Source: an uncultured Clostridia bacterium (GTDB lineage Bacteria > Bacillota > Clostridia > Christensenellales > UBA3700). Taken from it: DNA of 34,308 bases. How positions within the stretch are numbered: the first letter of the stretch is position 1; the number at the start of each line of letters is the position of its first letter. The DNA lies in the NCBI GenBank assembly GCA_947177795.1, contig CAMWVR010000014.1, forward strand, positions 1 through 34,308. Direction: 5' to 3'. The notes beneath the pieces are model-generated. The model was not told the origin of the DNA. It worked only from the letters and a program-made list of their open reading frames with translations, and searched no databases. Below are positions 1 through 8,940 of the stretch, one piece after another. Made by a program: the position numbers and the translations under genes.

Positions 1-94
1 TTATTATATCTATCGGTTAATAATTATAGGTTTCTTAATTTATATCGCATGACAGAGCGCATAAATTCGCGCAAACTAATAATTTATCAAAATA

Positions 95-123
95 TTGACA
101 TAAATATTTAAAAGCAATATAAT
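95..123 (+). promoter_or_regulatory. Consensus housekeeping promoter for nagA
   Basis: TTGACA at 95-100 and TATAAT at 118-123 are separated by exactly 17 bases, a perfect match to the vegetative sigma-A consensus. The predicted transcript would start near 130 and carry a leader of about 58 bases before the nagA start codon. The rest of 1-187 is AT-rich and shows no gene or clear riboswitch fold. Confidence 0.8.
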
Positions 124-187
124 TAAGATATCGGCGAGGATTAAGGCAAAAAGTATCTCGGCGCGTTTTATAGGAGAGGACGAAAGT

Positions 188-1354
188 ATGACCGTTACCG
201 TAAAAAATGCAAAAGTATATAGCCAAGGCAAATTCAGAGACGCAAATATCGTAATAGAAGACGGCGTCATCGTCTCTGTGGGAGACGAAGTAAAAGGCGA
301 AATAATAGATGCTGCGGGCAAAAAGTGCGTAGCGGGATATATCGATATACATACGCACGGCGGCTGGGGCAGGGACTGCATGGACGCCGACGAAAGCGCG
401 ATAGATACGATCTGCCGATATCATCTTTATACGGGCACCACGTCATTCGCGCCTACTACTATGACGGCAACGCCCGAGGATATCGACAAAGCCGTCGACA
501 ATATCAGAAAGTACGATAACAAATATTCGAGGATATTGGGCATACATCTCGAGGGACCGTATCTTGCGCAGAAGAGCGCAGGCGCGCATCCTCCGCAATT
601 GCTCATTGCGCCAAGCAAGGACAGCTCTTTCGTATGGAATAATATAGATATGGTCAAGAGAGTCACGTTGGCGCCCAATCTCGACGGAGCGCAGGGGTTT
701 TGCGCCGAGGCGACTAAAAAAGGTATTCAAGTATCCATGGGTCACGACGACAGTATTGACGACGAAATCTACGCTTGCGTGGAAAGCGGAGCAGACAGCG
801 TGACGCATATGTACAATTGCACGTCCCGTCCGTCAAGACGAGTCACTCCCAAAAAGCATCTGGGATTGACCGAAGTCGGGCTTATCGACGAAAGAATAGT
901 CGCAGAAGTCATCGCAGACGACAGGCACGTGCCCAACGCGCTTTTCAAGATGATCTACAGACTCAAAGGAGCAAAGGGAATCTGTCTCGTATCCGATTCG
1001 CTGAGCGTATCGGGTATGCCTGCGGGAGACTATTATCTCGGCAGCGGACAGAGCGCCCAAAAAATAAGAATAGACGACGGCGTGGCTATATTGCCCGATC
1101 TCAACACTTATGCTGGTTCTGTAACGCCCGTGGGCAAAATGGTAGCCAATCTATACGGTATGGGAATACCTCTTGAAGATTGTATAGATATGTGCACAAA
1201 GACGCCTGCGAAATTGATGCGCAGGGACGATATCGGCGATATCGCAGTCGGCAAACTCGGCGATATAAATATACTAAACGACGATTTGTGTATATCCGCA
1301 ACTTTATTGGGCGGAGTTTTGGTAGATAGACAGGCTCTTAAAAAGAATCTATAA
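188..1354 (+). CDS. nagA: N-acetylglucosamine-6-phosphate deacetylase
   Basis: This 388-residue cytoplasmic enzyme of the amidohydrolase superfamily removes the acetyl group from GlcNAc-6-phosphate, giving glucosamine-6-phosphate and acetate, the first committed step of amino-sugar use and cell-wall recycling. Visible family motifs are the HTHGGWG metal-binding strand near residue 56, HLEGPYL with its metal-ligand glutamate, SMGHDDS and VTHMYNC with metal-binding histidines, and VSDSLSVSG carrying the catalytic aspartate. The length is typical. The ATG follows AGGAGAGG and a perfect sigma-A promoter. The alpha/beta hydrolase begins 18 bases downstream, so the two are probably co-transcribed. 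The usual partner nagB is not in the window. Family assignment is firm; substrate range is inferred from the family. Confidence 0.93.
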   Translation: MTVTVKNAKVYSQGKFRDANIVIEDGVIVSVGDEVKGEIIDAAGKKCVAGYIDIHTHGGWGRDCMDADESAIDTICRYHLYTGTTSFAPTTMTATPEDIDKAVDNIRKYDNKYSRILGIHLEGPYLAQKSAGAHPPQLLIAPSKDSSFVWNNIDMVKRVTLAPNLDGAQGFCAEATKKGIQVSMGHDDSIDDEIYACVESGADSVTHMYNCTSRPSRRVTPKKHLGLTEVGLIDERIVAEVIADDRHVPNALFKMIYRLKGAKGICLVSDSLSVSGMPAGDYYLGSGQSAQKIRIDDGVAILPDLNTYAGSVTPVGKMVANLYGMGIPLEDCIDMCTKTPAKLMRRDDIGDIAVGKLGDINILNDDLCISATLLGGVLVDRQALKKNL

Positions 1355-1372
1355 AATATTTGAGGTGGGGAT

Positions 1373-2377
1373 ATGTCAAAAGAAAAGAGAGCGCAAAACA
1401 AAGAAGTTCGCAAAGAGAACAGGCAGGAGAAGAAAGACCAAAGGAAGATAAAAATCAGCACTTCCAAAATTGCCAAACTTGTTTTTGACATTGACGACAA
1501 CGTCAAGAGTTTTATTACGAATAATTACAAAAGCAGCAATAAAATCCACGAGATTACTGACATAGTGTATTATCCCGGCGAGGCTGATATATGCAATCTT
1601 GATTTGTTTAAGCCCGAGCTGGTCGCAGACGTCAAGCTGCCCGTAATCATCAACGTGCACGGAGGAGGCTGGGTCACGGGAGACAAGCGTTGGAGAGTCG
1701 CTCAAGGCAGGATTTTCGCCGACATGGGCACTTGCGTGATAAATCTTAATTACGGATTGAGCCCCAAATACAGATTTCATCAATCGCTCAGGCATATATT
1801 TTTGGCGCTGCGTTGGCTTGAACACAACGCCGTGGAATACAAACTTGATCTTGACAACGTATTTATCATGGGAGATTCGGCAGGCGGACAGATAGCCTGT
1901 CAGGTATGCGCAGTACTGCACAACAAAGAATTTCTCGCAAGGCTTGGCGTCGAGCCGATAGGTTTTAAGATCAAAGGCGCTATTCTCAACTGCGGAGCTT
2001 TTGATTTTGACGATTTTTACAAAAACCCTATGGCCGCCGATATCATCAAGGATATGACGGGCAAAGAGTTGGATCTTATAGACGAGTATGAATATAAGGA
2101 CATGCTCTATACGATACCTTGGATAGATGCGGATTTCCCTCAAAAAGTTTTTATTTCTTACGGGAAAAACGATATTTTCGTAGGCAGACACCACTTGGCT
2201 TTGATCAAAAAACTTGACGAACTAGGCAAGACTTACGTCACTTATTGCGGTTCTTTCCCCGGATTGCATTGTTTTCATCTTTTCTACAAGTCGGCGGAGT
2301 CTCAAGGCATGTACGTCGAGGCAAAGAAATACCTTATGCAGACGGTCAGAGGAGAAGAGCACGGATTTATAGTTTAG
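1373..2377 (+). CDS. Alpha/beta hydrolase (esterase/lipase-like)
   Basis: The 334-residue protein has the hallmarks of the hormone-sensitive-lipase/carboxylesterase branch of alpha/beta hydrolases: an oxyanion-hole motif HGGGW near residue 98, the nucleophile elbow GDSAGG near residue 170, a probable catalytic aspartate in YGKNDIF and a histidine in GLHCFH near the C-terminus. The first 33 residues are extremely rich in Lys, Arg and Glu and precede the catalytic fold; no signal peptide or membrane segment is visible, so it should be cytoplasmic. GAGGTGGGG precedes the ATG. It follows nagA by 18 bases, so deacylation of a sugar or cell-wall metabolite is plausible, but the substrate is unknown. 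Its stop codon directly abuts the stop of the convergent gerC-type gene. Confidence 0.85.
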   Translation: MSKEKRAQNKEVRKENRQEKKDQRKIKISTSKIAKLVFDIDDNVKSFITNNYKSSNKIHEITDIVYYPGEADICNLDLFKPELVADVKLPVIINVHGGGWVTGDKRWRVAQGRIFADMGTCVINLNYGLSPKYRFHQSLRHIFLALRWLEHNAVEYKLDLDNVFIMGDSAGGQIACQVCAVLHNKEFLARLGVEPIGFKIKGAILNCGAFDFDDFYKNPMAADIIKDMTGKELDLIDEYEYKDMLYTIPWIDADFPQKVFISYGKNDIFVGRHHLALIKKLDELGKTYVTYCGSFPGLHCFHLFYKSAESQGMYVEAKKYLMQTVRGEEHGFIV

Positions 2378-3433
2378 TTACTTCATCGTTATATCTACTT
2401 CGACTTTAAGTTTTATATTCTCAAGAAAGTCGTTTTGTTGATAAAAGTCTTTTCCTTGAGCGTAGGCGCGTTGAGCGAGATAGAAAATATCTAGTCCCTT
2501 TTCCTGACAGGCGGCAAAACATTCTTCGACGTATGTCGTTATGCCTTTTTGCAGTTCGTCAACGCTTCTTTTTTCGTCGATATTTTCAGGCACGTAGGCT
2601 CTGTCGTTGAGCTTGGCTTTGATTTTGACGTTTGCCACGTCTTGTTGGACTTTTATGTCGGCGCTGGTCTTGACGATATCCACCTGTCCCATTTTGTTGT
2701 CGATCTTATAAGACAGTTCGCCACTTTTGAGTTTGTTGAGAACGAGACTCAATCCCTTGGTTGCGCTTTCCGAAAGAATGGAGTAGTTGACTCCGTCCGT
2801 AATAAAACTTTCTTTCACGCTGATAAAGGTGGTTTCGCCGCTTTTCTCGACGCTTACGCAGGGAAGGTATACGCAATTGCCGATGCGGTATCTGTTTTTG
2901 ATATAATCTTTTATGGTTATCGGTATCACGCCGAGATCGCTTACTATATTGCGGAGCATTCCGCCGATATAATATCCGCCGCCCTGTCCGTTGGATAGTT
3001 TGACCGACAGCGCTTCAAGCGGGGAATCTTTGCTTGCCACGATCATAGTATTGTTGCACAGTTCCTCGTTTTCGATAAAGAATCTCATGGCTCTGTCTTG
3101 ATCTTGTGTCAATATATTTTGTCCGAGAATGAGCACCATGGTATGACAAAGAGATACCGATCCTCCCGAATCGTGAGATAGCTTTTCCAAGATTTCCGTC
3201 AAGTGAGCTCCCGTGGTCGAGTAAGTGATGAAGTCTTGCTTATCCTTTAGGTCGGTCCTCAGCAATTGTACGCCCACCTCGTATTCGTCGTCAATAAGGT
3301 CAATCGACATTGCAAGCACGATAGACCTTGCGCTGACGCTTTTTTGTTCTTCCAAGACAGAGAAGACCAGCAAGAATGCGATTATAATGACTATTACCAA
3401 CCATTTTTTATTGACTATCTTAGGTTTTTTCAT
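2378..3433 (-). CDS. Ger(x)C family spore germination protein (receptor C subunit)
   Basis: This 351-residue protein is the third gene of an A-B-C germinant receptor operon. Position, size and the stretch SIVLAMSIDLIDDEYEVGVQ (the strand-rich start of the GerAC fold), followed by a globular domain ending in KLKVEVDITMK, support the assignment. GerC subunits are normally lipoproteins on the outer face of the inner spore membrane. Here residues 11-26 form a hydrophobic helix, but no cysteine follows it and the usual lipobox region reads VFSVLEEQ, so it may stay anchored by an uncleaved helix. The start overlaps the B-subunit stop by 4 bases (ATGA), indicating translational coupling. Family is confident; the germinant is unknown. 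Confidence 0.82.
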   Translation of the reverse strand: MKKPKIVNKKWLVIVIIIAFLLVFSVLEEQKSVSARSIVLAMSIDLIDDEYEVGVQLLRTDLKDKQDFITYSTTGAHLTEILEKLSHDSGGSVSLCHTMVLILGQNILTQDQDRAMRFFIENEELCNNTMIVASKDSPLEALSVKLSNGQGGGYYIGGMLRNIVSDLGVIPITIKDYIKNRYRIGNCVYLPCVSVEKSGETTFISVKESFITDGVNYSILSESATKGLSLVLNKLKSGELSYKIDNKMGQVDIVKTSADIKVQQDVANVKIKAKLNDRAYVPENIDEKRSVDELQKGITTYVEECFAACQEKGLDIFYLAQRAYAQGKDFYQQNDFLENIKLKVEVDITMK

Positions 3434-4578
3434 ATCTCTCCTTGCGCTCTATCCGTTTGGTTTGCGTTTGGCTGAGCCAAGTTATCCGACTGAGCGTTTT
3501 GTTGTTTTTGTTTTTTACTTTGACTTATGCGCATGGCTATATACGCCGTCGCCGTCACCGCAAATTCTATTGCGACGATGAAGTATCTCAGCCAACTCGT
3601 AGCAAGCTGATAGTTGGCGTTGAGATTGCCTATGCCAAAGCATATTATGCAAAAGACTATAGCTCCGCATATCAAAGCTACTATCGCTTTGTCTCCGAAG
3701 AAAAACTTGGCGCAGCTTGACATAGCGAAGAGCAAAAGCGAAAATTTGACGATATACATTACGAGCCAGCTCAATACCGTCGGCAAATCGGCAGATCCAA
3801 TCATAAAGAATATCTTATTGAGCGAAGATACGTTGAGAAAGGCGTTGCCCATCAATTCGCCTGCGTTGCCAAAAGTGCATATGAATATCAGCATAAGTCC
3901 TACGGTAAACAAGAATACGCACAGTATCGCCAAAGACGTCCACACCGCAAGCCGTTTTTTGCCGTGGTTTTTTGACGGCACAACCGTGACGAAAAGCAGA
4001 GGAGTGAAGTCGCAAAACCACATCAGATATTTGTCTCCCGCAATTGCAAGGTCGCCCGAGATTTTGAATGGCATGAGATTGATAGGGTCGAGATTGATTT
4101 GCGAAAAAATCATAAAAAATGCGACGGCAAACGCAATGATCCAAAAGAAAATCTGCGCAGATCTTGCAAGCACTTTGCCGCCTTTTTGCGCAATATATAC
4201 GCAAGCCATTACCAAAGCAAGCGTGATAAACGCCCAACTTACGTTGGCGTAAAGCGAAGTGGATATATACGCAATTCCTTCGCTTCCTCGTACCGTGCAC
4301 TTTATGATAGACGACGCAAAGACCAATATCGCCAGCGCGCCTTTAAGCCACTTGGGTACGTCTTGTTCGAGTATAGATCCGTTTTTGGCAACGCCGTAAA
4401 CGACGGTAAGCATCATTATCTCTATCGCTACCATAAAGATCATCACCATATAGCTGTTGTTTGACGCCGTCGAGACGAGATACTGCGGAAGCATCACTAT
4501 CTTAAAAGTGACTATGGATATAAAAGCCAGCAGTAAAAATTGCTCTTCGTAGATTTTGTTTTTTTGAATGTTTTCCAT
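3430..4578 (-). CDS. GerAB-type spore germination permease (receptor B subunit)
   Basis: The 382-residue protein is a multi-pass membrane protein with about ten hydrophobic segments, as in the GerAB/endospore germination permease branch of the APC superfamily. The B subunit is thought to form the germinant-binding channel of the receptor in the inner spore membrane. The N-terminus (KNKIYEEQFLLLAFISIVTF) matches the start of the first helix in this family. The C-terminal 30 residues are hydrophilic and Gln/Asn-rich. It starts 8 bases after the A-subunit gene with an AGGTGA ribosome binding site and overlaps the C-subunit start by 4 bases. Expression in the forespore (sigma G) is expected from the family but no clear promoter was recognised. 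Confidence 0.85.
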   Translation of the reverse strand: MENIQKNKIYEEQFLLLAFISIVTFKIVMLPQYLVSTASNNSYMVMIFMVAIEIMMLTVVYGVAKNGSILEQDVPKWLKGALAILVFASSIIKCTVRGSEGIAYISTSLYANVSWAFITLALVMACVYIAQKGGKVLARSAQIFFWIIAFAVAFFMIFSQINLDPINLMPFKISGDLAIAGDKYLMWFCDFTPLLFVTVVPSKNHGKKRLAVWTSLAILCVFLFTVGLMLIFICTFGNAGELMGNAFLNVSSLNKIFFMIGSADLPTVLSWLVMYIVKFSLLLFAMSSCAKFFFGDKAIVALICGAIVFCIICFGIGNLNANYQLATSWLRYFIVAIEFAVTATAYIAMRISQSKKQKQQNAQSDNLAQPNANQTDRAQGEI

Positions 4579-4586
4579 AGAATCAC

Positions 4587-6065
4587 CTATTGATTTGAGT
4601 CGTTATTTTCCTGCGAGTCGTTTTCTGCAATCTGCGTGCGCTGACGGGTGCGGTTGTCGGTGGGAATAGAGTACGGGCGTTCGCCGAATTCCTGCAATTG
4701 CGCTTTGATAGGTCCGTCTTGCCAATCGTGTATGAGCGATGGAGCAAAGGGCGACATATACGACACGCCGTAGCTGTTGATAGAGCATAGATATGCCAGC
4801 AGTCCCGCCACGCCCAGCAATATGCCCGCAAGTCCCAGCACACCGCCTATGGCGACGAAGGCAAATCTCAAGATGCTCGACGAATTGATCTCGTCGGGTA
4901 CGCAATATACGCCCACTGTCGATATAGCTACTATTATTACCGAAGAGATAGAGAATAATCCCGCCGTCACCGCCGCTTCGCCGAGGATAATAGCGCCCAC
5001 GACCGACAGCGCCATGCTGACGTATCTGGGCATACGGATAGACGTCTCGTTGAGTATCTCGAATATCACCAGCACCAATATCATTTCCAGCGTCGGCGAC
5101 AGCGGAATATTGGATATCTGACTCAAGACCGACACAAGATATTTGATAGGAAAGAGTTGATATTGATGTTCTTGCAAAGCCACGTAAATTCCCGGCATGA
5201 GAATGGAAAAGATTACGGCAAAAAGTCTGATAATACGCACCGAAGACGCGCGATAGCTCTTGATATAATAGTCCTCGCTCATCTGGAAGTTTTCGTACAT
5301 CAAGAAGGGCAGCGTAAGGACGGCAGGCGAGCCGTCTACCAATATGCAGACTCTGCCCTCGAGCATTTTTGCAGTCACGGTATCGGGCTTTTCGCTTGAG
5401 CCGACGTGCGAAAAGAGCGAAAACTTGTTTTCTTCGAGATATCTTGCGATATACGACGATTCTATTATACCGTCGATATTTATACCTTCTATCTGAGTCT
5501 TGATGCGCTTGACGATTTGCGGGTCGGCTACGCCGTCGATAAAACCTACCGCAACTTTAGTCTGGGTATATTTTCCCACGCTCATCAACTCAAAGGTCAA
5601 TTTGGGCGTGGCAAGTCTGCGGCGTATCAAAAACATATTGGTCTTGAGATCTTCGATAAAGCCTTCTCTCGGTCCTCTCAACACCGTTGATACGGGCGGT
5701 TCTGCGACGGCTCTGAGTTGATATTTCTTTTCGCTGTACTTAAAGAAACTTTGCGCGCCGTCGGCAAGCAAAATTATCTCGCCTGCGGCAATATCTTCGA
5801 TGGCTTTCGTTGCGTCCGGCAATTCCTCGATAGGCGTGGTCATCTGCGTATTTTGATTGAGCAGGTCTACGGAGACTTGCATATCGCCTTGCAGGTCTTT
5901 GAGCGGAGAGAGGATATTGTCCTCAAAAAGCAGAGTGTCTATATATCCGTCGATATAAAAGAAGCAGGCGTTTTTTCCGCAAATCGTCAGTTCGATTTTG
6001 CGTAAGTCGCACGTTCCGCCGAACTCCGTCGTTATTTTGTTGTATTCGTCTTGGTAGTTTAGCAT
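4587..6065 (-). CDS. GerAA-type spore germination protein (receptor A subunit)
   Basis: The 492-residue protein has the canonical GerA architecture: an N-terminal cytoplasmic half of roughly 270 residues, then a C-terminal half with several membrane helices. Diagnostic segments include RGPREGFIEDLKTN with RRRL shortly after, GRVCILVDGSP, and TLPFLMYENFQ before the membrane part. After the last helix the tail is hydrophilic, with many Arg and Gln. It is first in a three-gene operon (A-B-C) that assembles into a nutrient-sensing complex in the spore inner membrane. The ATG at 6065 has no obvious Shine-Dalgarno sequence, unlike almost every other gene here, so initiation is less certain. This gene is the strongest evidence that the host forms endospores. 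Confidence 0.9.
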   Translation of the reverse strand: MLNYQDEYNKITTEFGGTCDLRKIELTICGKNACFFYIDGYIDTLLFEDNILSPLKDLQGDMQVSVDLLNQNTQMTTPIEELPDATKAIEDIAAGEIILLADGAQSFFKYSEKKYQLRAVAEPPVSTVLRGPREGFIEDLKTNMFLIRRRLATPKLTFELMSVGKYTQTKVAVGFIDGVADPQIVKRIKTQIEGINIDGIIESSYIARYLEENKFSLFSHVGSSEKPDTVTAKMLEGRVCILVDGSPAVLTLPFLMYENFQMSEDYYIKSYRASSVRIIRLFAVIFSILMPGIYVALQEHQYQLFPIKYLVSVLSQISNIPLSPTLEMILVLVIFEILNETSIRMPRYVSMALSVVGAIILGEAAVTAGLFSISSVIIVAISTVGVYCVPDEINSSSILRFAFVAIGGVLGLAGILLGVAGLLAYLCSINSYGVSYMSPFAPSLIHDWQDGPIKAQLQEFGERPYSIPTDNRTRQRTQIAENDSQENNDSNQ

Positions 6066-6130
6066 ATTTGAGTTATTGCTAAATTTTCAAGTTTTATACG
6101 TTTGAAGCGCGCCATTGCAACTTAATACGC

Positions 6131-6173
6131 AAAAAATAAAGAAATCTCTACGGCGTGATCCGTAAAGATTTCT
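6131..6173 (-). terminator. Rho-independent terminator of the beta-mannosidase gene
   Basis: Read on the minus strand, a 14-bp stem (AGAAATCTTTACGG pairing with CCGTAGAGATTTCT, one mismatch) closes a 6-base loop and is followed by TTATTTTTT. It lies 76 bases past the mannosidase stop codon and before the ger operon start, so it should insulate the two. Confidence 0.75.
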
Positions 6174-6238
6174 CCACTTCGCTCGAAATGACATTAAATG
6201 TCGTATCGAAAAGACAATAAATTGTAATTCGAAATTAC
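6174..6238. repeat. Chain of short palindromes next to the terminator (possible dispersed repeat)
   Basis: Three compact dyads follow one another: GACATTAAATGTC at 6190-6202, ACAATAAATTGT at 6214-6225 and GTAATTCGAAATTAC at 6224-6238. Together with the terminator stem at 6140-6173 they form one intergenic block. The minus-strand segment TCATTTCGAGCGAAGTGG (6172-6189) resembles a motif I remember from dispersed intergenic repeats in many genomes; that memory is not verified here. No gene fits in 6066-6248. Confidence 0.45.
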
Positions 6239-6248
6239 GGTTATTAAT

Positions 6249-8765
6249 CTATTTATCAAAAGTTCTTGCTATATAATTCGCAAGGTTGACAGGGTTCCAG
6301 AATATTGCGCCCTTGTCCATTTTATCGCGCAGGGCAGAGTGCTTTCTCTCAATATCGCAAAGCGAGCGAATAGATAACTTGTCTTTGATACTTTCCAATG
6401 TTTCGCCCTTTGGCAATTCGAATGTCACGCTCTTGCATTGCTTGGGCAGCATGTCGAAATAGTTGTCGGAAAGCATGGTCGGATAGCCTTTTAATCTTAT
6501 CTCGACGAAGCGGGCGTAATCGGTAGATTTGATATCCATTTTGACGGTATTATCTGTCAGCGATATATCGTAAGTCAGTTGAGTTTTGGGCAGTTTGACG
6601 GTGTTTTCGTTGGTGAGCGGCAGGGTCTCCTGACATATTATATTGCCGTCATCGTCGTACGCCACTGCGTATACGTAACACGTCTTTTCTTTGCGTTTTT
6701 GCAATATGGCTTTCAAGTCGAGTTTTGCCACTTGACCCACTGCGCTTTCTTCCAATTCTACGGTGTTGACGAGAGTATGCAATATCTCGCCCGCATAAGT
6801 CATCACGCCGCATTTGATCTTCGTCTTGAGACGGGCGCCGTCGTTGACGAAGAGTACGTTCATTAGCGTATCCTGTCTTTGGAAGACGAGCAGAGTATTC
6901 TGATTGAATCTTCTTGCGCAATATTGCAGCGCTTTCATATTGCCGTAATAGTCCATGCCCGACCAAGAGTTGACGCCCCAACAGTCGTTGTATTGCCAAT
7001 ACAGAGCGCCGTGACAGCGGGGATTGATTCTCCAGCCTTCGGTTGCATTTTTTATGCAGAGCGCTTGCGTGAGCTGGGATAGATATACCGTGTCTTCAAA
7101 GCGCTTGGGAGTCCAGAACTTGGAGAGCATATAATACTTGATTTTGCCGTTGCCGCCGATGCATTTTTGGTGCGCTTTTGCAAGAGCGCAATGCACGCTC
7201 GTGTATTCGTGACCGTCGGAAAACTCTTCGATAGCGTTGAGCGAGGGCAGAGACTCGATGCCGAATTCGCTGCAAAATCTCGTCGGCATGCCCTTGTAAT
7301 ATTCAAGCTTTCTCAATCCGTGCCATACGTGCCACAGATGGGTGTCGCCCTTGTCGGCGCTGTTGATATTTTTCATATATTCTCCGCTTGAAGGCGTGCA
7401 AGCCCAATACGGCGTATTCTCGTCGAGCGGAGCAAGATATTGAGGCAGCGTTTTGTAGAAAAATTCGCCGCAATCTTTTATTACCTTTGTTCTGTTGAGC
7501 CAAGCCATAGACATTGATTCTATCTCGTTGTTGCCCGCCCAAAGGCACAGACATGCGTGGTTTTTGAGTCGCAATACGTTGTCTTCGACTTCTGCAAGCA
7601 CTTCGTCCAAGAATTCTTCGTCGTCAAAGGGATACGGCGAGCAAGCGAAGTTAAAGTCTTGCCATACCAAAATACCCAGTCTGTCGCACATGTCGTAAAA
7701 TCTGTCGCTTTCGTAATATCCGCCGCCCCAGACTCTTATCATGTTCATATTGCAAGCCTTTGCTTTATAGAGCAGATCGTAGAGCTTTTCGTCGCTGACG
7801 TTGTTGATAAAACTGTCGGCAGGTATCCAATTTGCGCCTCTTGCAAATATCTTTTTGCCGTTGATATAGAAACAGAAATTGCGACCTATCTCGTCGAGTT
7901 CTTTGTCGAGAGTTATCGTACGCAGACCTATTTTTTGCGATTTGTTAGCGACGAGCTTGTCGCCTTGATATACCTTGACGTCAAGGTCGTAGAGCGGTTG
8001 CTCGCCCATATTATTGCACCACCAAATATGCGGATTTTCCACCTTTAAAGTCGCCGTTTCGCCCGTTGCGGAGCATACCGTCTCTTTGTCAAACGACAGC
8101 GTATATTCCACTCTCAATCCGTCGGCTTGGTTTGATAAATACGTCTTGAGATCTATATCCACGCAATTGTCCGAGTGAGTTTGCTTGATATCAAGACGCG
8201 TAATCTTGCATACGTCGTAGCAATTGACAAAGCAGTCTCCCGAGATGCCGCAAGTGAGCAAATGCGGACCCCAATCCCAACCGAAGTGGTATGGACTCTT
8301 GCGGATATGGCAAGAGCCTGCCTCGCCCAAAGTGCTGTTTGGCAAGCGGTGTTTTTTGTGCTTGTTGGCGATGTATAAAAGAGGAGAGCGGAATACGATC
8401 TTTATCGAGTTTTCTCCCTCTTTGATCAATTCTTTTATATTCCAAGCGTAACGTCTGTTGATATTCTTGACGTTGGCGATAAGCTTGTCGTTGACGTATA
8501 CTTCCGCCAAAGTGTCGAGCATATAGCAATTGAGTTCGACGTATTGATATTCCAGCGCTTGTTTGTCTACTTCAAAAGTTCTCCAATATTCCCAATCCGC
8601 GCGTCCCACCCATTGCACGAGTTCTTCGTTGAGACCTATCAAAGGGTTGTGAATTACGTCGTTTGCTTGCAGGTCGGAAAAAACGTCGCCGGGTACGGTT
8701 GCGTTATAGACTCTGTCGTTGCCGACCATTTTCAACGACCATTGTCCGTTTAGTGAAATTTGCAT
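6249..8765 (-). CDS. Beta-mannosidase, glycoside hydrolase family 2
   Basis: The 838-residue enzyme hydrolyses terminal beta-mannose residues from oligosaccharides. The start LNGQWSLK...VPGDVFSDLQ and HNPLIGLNE...ADWEYWRTF is the sugar-binding domain typical of GH2 mannosidases; the immunoglobulin-like middle and the TIM barrel follow (RGANWIPAD, NMIRVWGGGYYESD). The acid/base glutamate is E414 in LWAGNNE and the nucleophile is E500 in RFCSEFGIES; the 86-residue separation fits the family. There is no signal peptide, so it acts in the cytoplasm on imported mannosides. GGAGA precedes the ATG. It is transcribed alone, divergent from the phosphoesterase at 8941. No mannoside transporter is adjacent. 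Confidence 0.93.
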   Translation of the reverse strand: MQISLNGQWSLKMVGNDRVYNATVPGDVFSDLQANDVIHNPLIGLNEELVQWVGRADWEYWRTFEVDKQALEYQYVELNCYMLDTLAEVYVNDKLIANVKNINRRYAWNIKELIKEGENSIKIVFRSPLLYIANKHKKHRLPNSTLGEAGSCHIRKSPYHFGWDWGPHLLTCGISGDCFVNCYDVCKITRLDIKQTHSDNCVDIDLKTYLSNQADGLRVEYTLSFDKETVCSATGETATLKVENPHIWWCNNMGEQPLYDLDVKVYQGDKLVANKSQKIGLRTITLDKELDEIGRNFCFYINGKKIFARGANWIPADSFINNVSDEKLYDLLYKAKACNMNMIRVWGGGYYESDRFYDMCDRLGILVWQDFNFACSPYPFDDEEFLDEVLAEVEDNVLRLKNHACLCLWAGNNEIESMSMAWLNRTKVIKDCGEFFYKTLPQYLAPLDENTPYWACTPSSGEYMKNINSADKGDTHLWHVWHGLRKLEYYKGMPTRFCSEFGIESLPSLNAIEEFSDGHEYTSVHCALAKAHQKCIGGNGKIKYYMLSKFWTPKRFEDTVYLSQLTQALCIKNATEGWRINPRCHGALYWQYNDCWGVNSWSGMDYYGNMKALQYCARRFNQNTLLVFQRQDTLMNVLFVNDGARLKTKIKCGVMTYAGEILHTLVNTVELEESAVGQVAKLDLKAILQKRKEKTCYVYAVAYDDDGNIICQETLPLTNENTVKLPKTQLTYDISLTDNTVKMDIKSTDYARFVEIRLKGYPTMLSDNYFDMLPKQCKSVTFELPKGETLESIKDKLSIRSLCDIERKHSALRDKMDKGAIFWNPVNLANYIARTFDK

Positions 8766-8807
8766 AAGTCATTCTCCGTCGTGGAATAATTTATTTTTTC
8801 TTATATA

Positions 8808-8837
8808 ATGATATCATATCGTTTTAAGACAAGTCAA
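8808..8837 (-). promoter_or_regulatory. Candidate promoter of the beta-mannosidase gene
   Basis: On the minus strand TTGACT (8837-8832) and TATCAT (8813-8808) are 18 bases apart, about 43 bases before the start codon. The -10 box lies inside the perfect palindrome ATGATATCAT (8808-8817), which could be an operator or chance in AT-rich DNA. A second minus-strand TTGACA at 8862-8857 has only a poor -10 partner. Confidence 0.4.
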
Positions 8838-8879
8838 TAATCAATTTAAATATCGTTGTCAAGCGATTGAAATTGGGGC

Positions 8880-8908
8880 TTGAATTAAACAAAAACCTAT
8901 GATATAAT
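8880..8908 (+). promoter_or_regulatory. Promoter of the phosphoesterase/GH16 operon
   Basis: TTGAAT at 8880-8885 and TATAAT at 8903-8908 are 17 bases apart, 32 bases before the ATG at 8941. The short leader contains the ribosome binding region TTTTTGGGG. Confidence 0.65.
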
Positions 8909-8940
8909 AGACCTATTAAAGAATTTTTGGGGTTATTATT

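Noticed and set aside
1376..2194. Open frame of 272 codons opposite the alpha/beta hydrolase
   Set aside because: Antisense shadow with no family similarity seen; the plus strand has HGGGW and GDSAGG motifs.
6066..6130. Sigma-G type promoter upstream of the germination operon
   Set aside because: AT-rich hexamers are present, but no pair with acceptable spacing to the expected forespore consensus was found.
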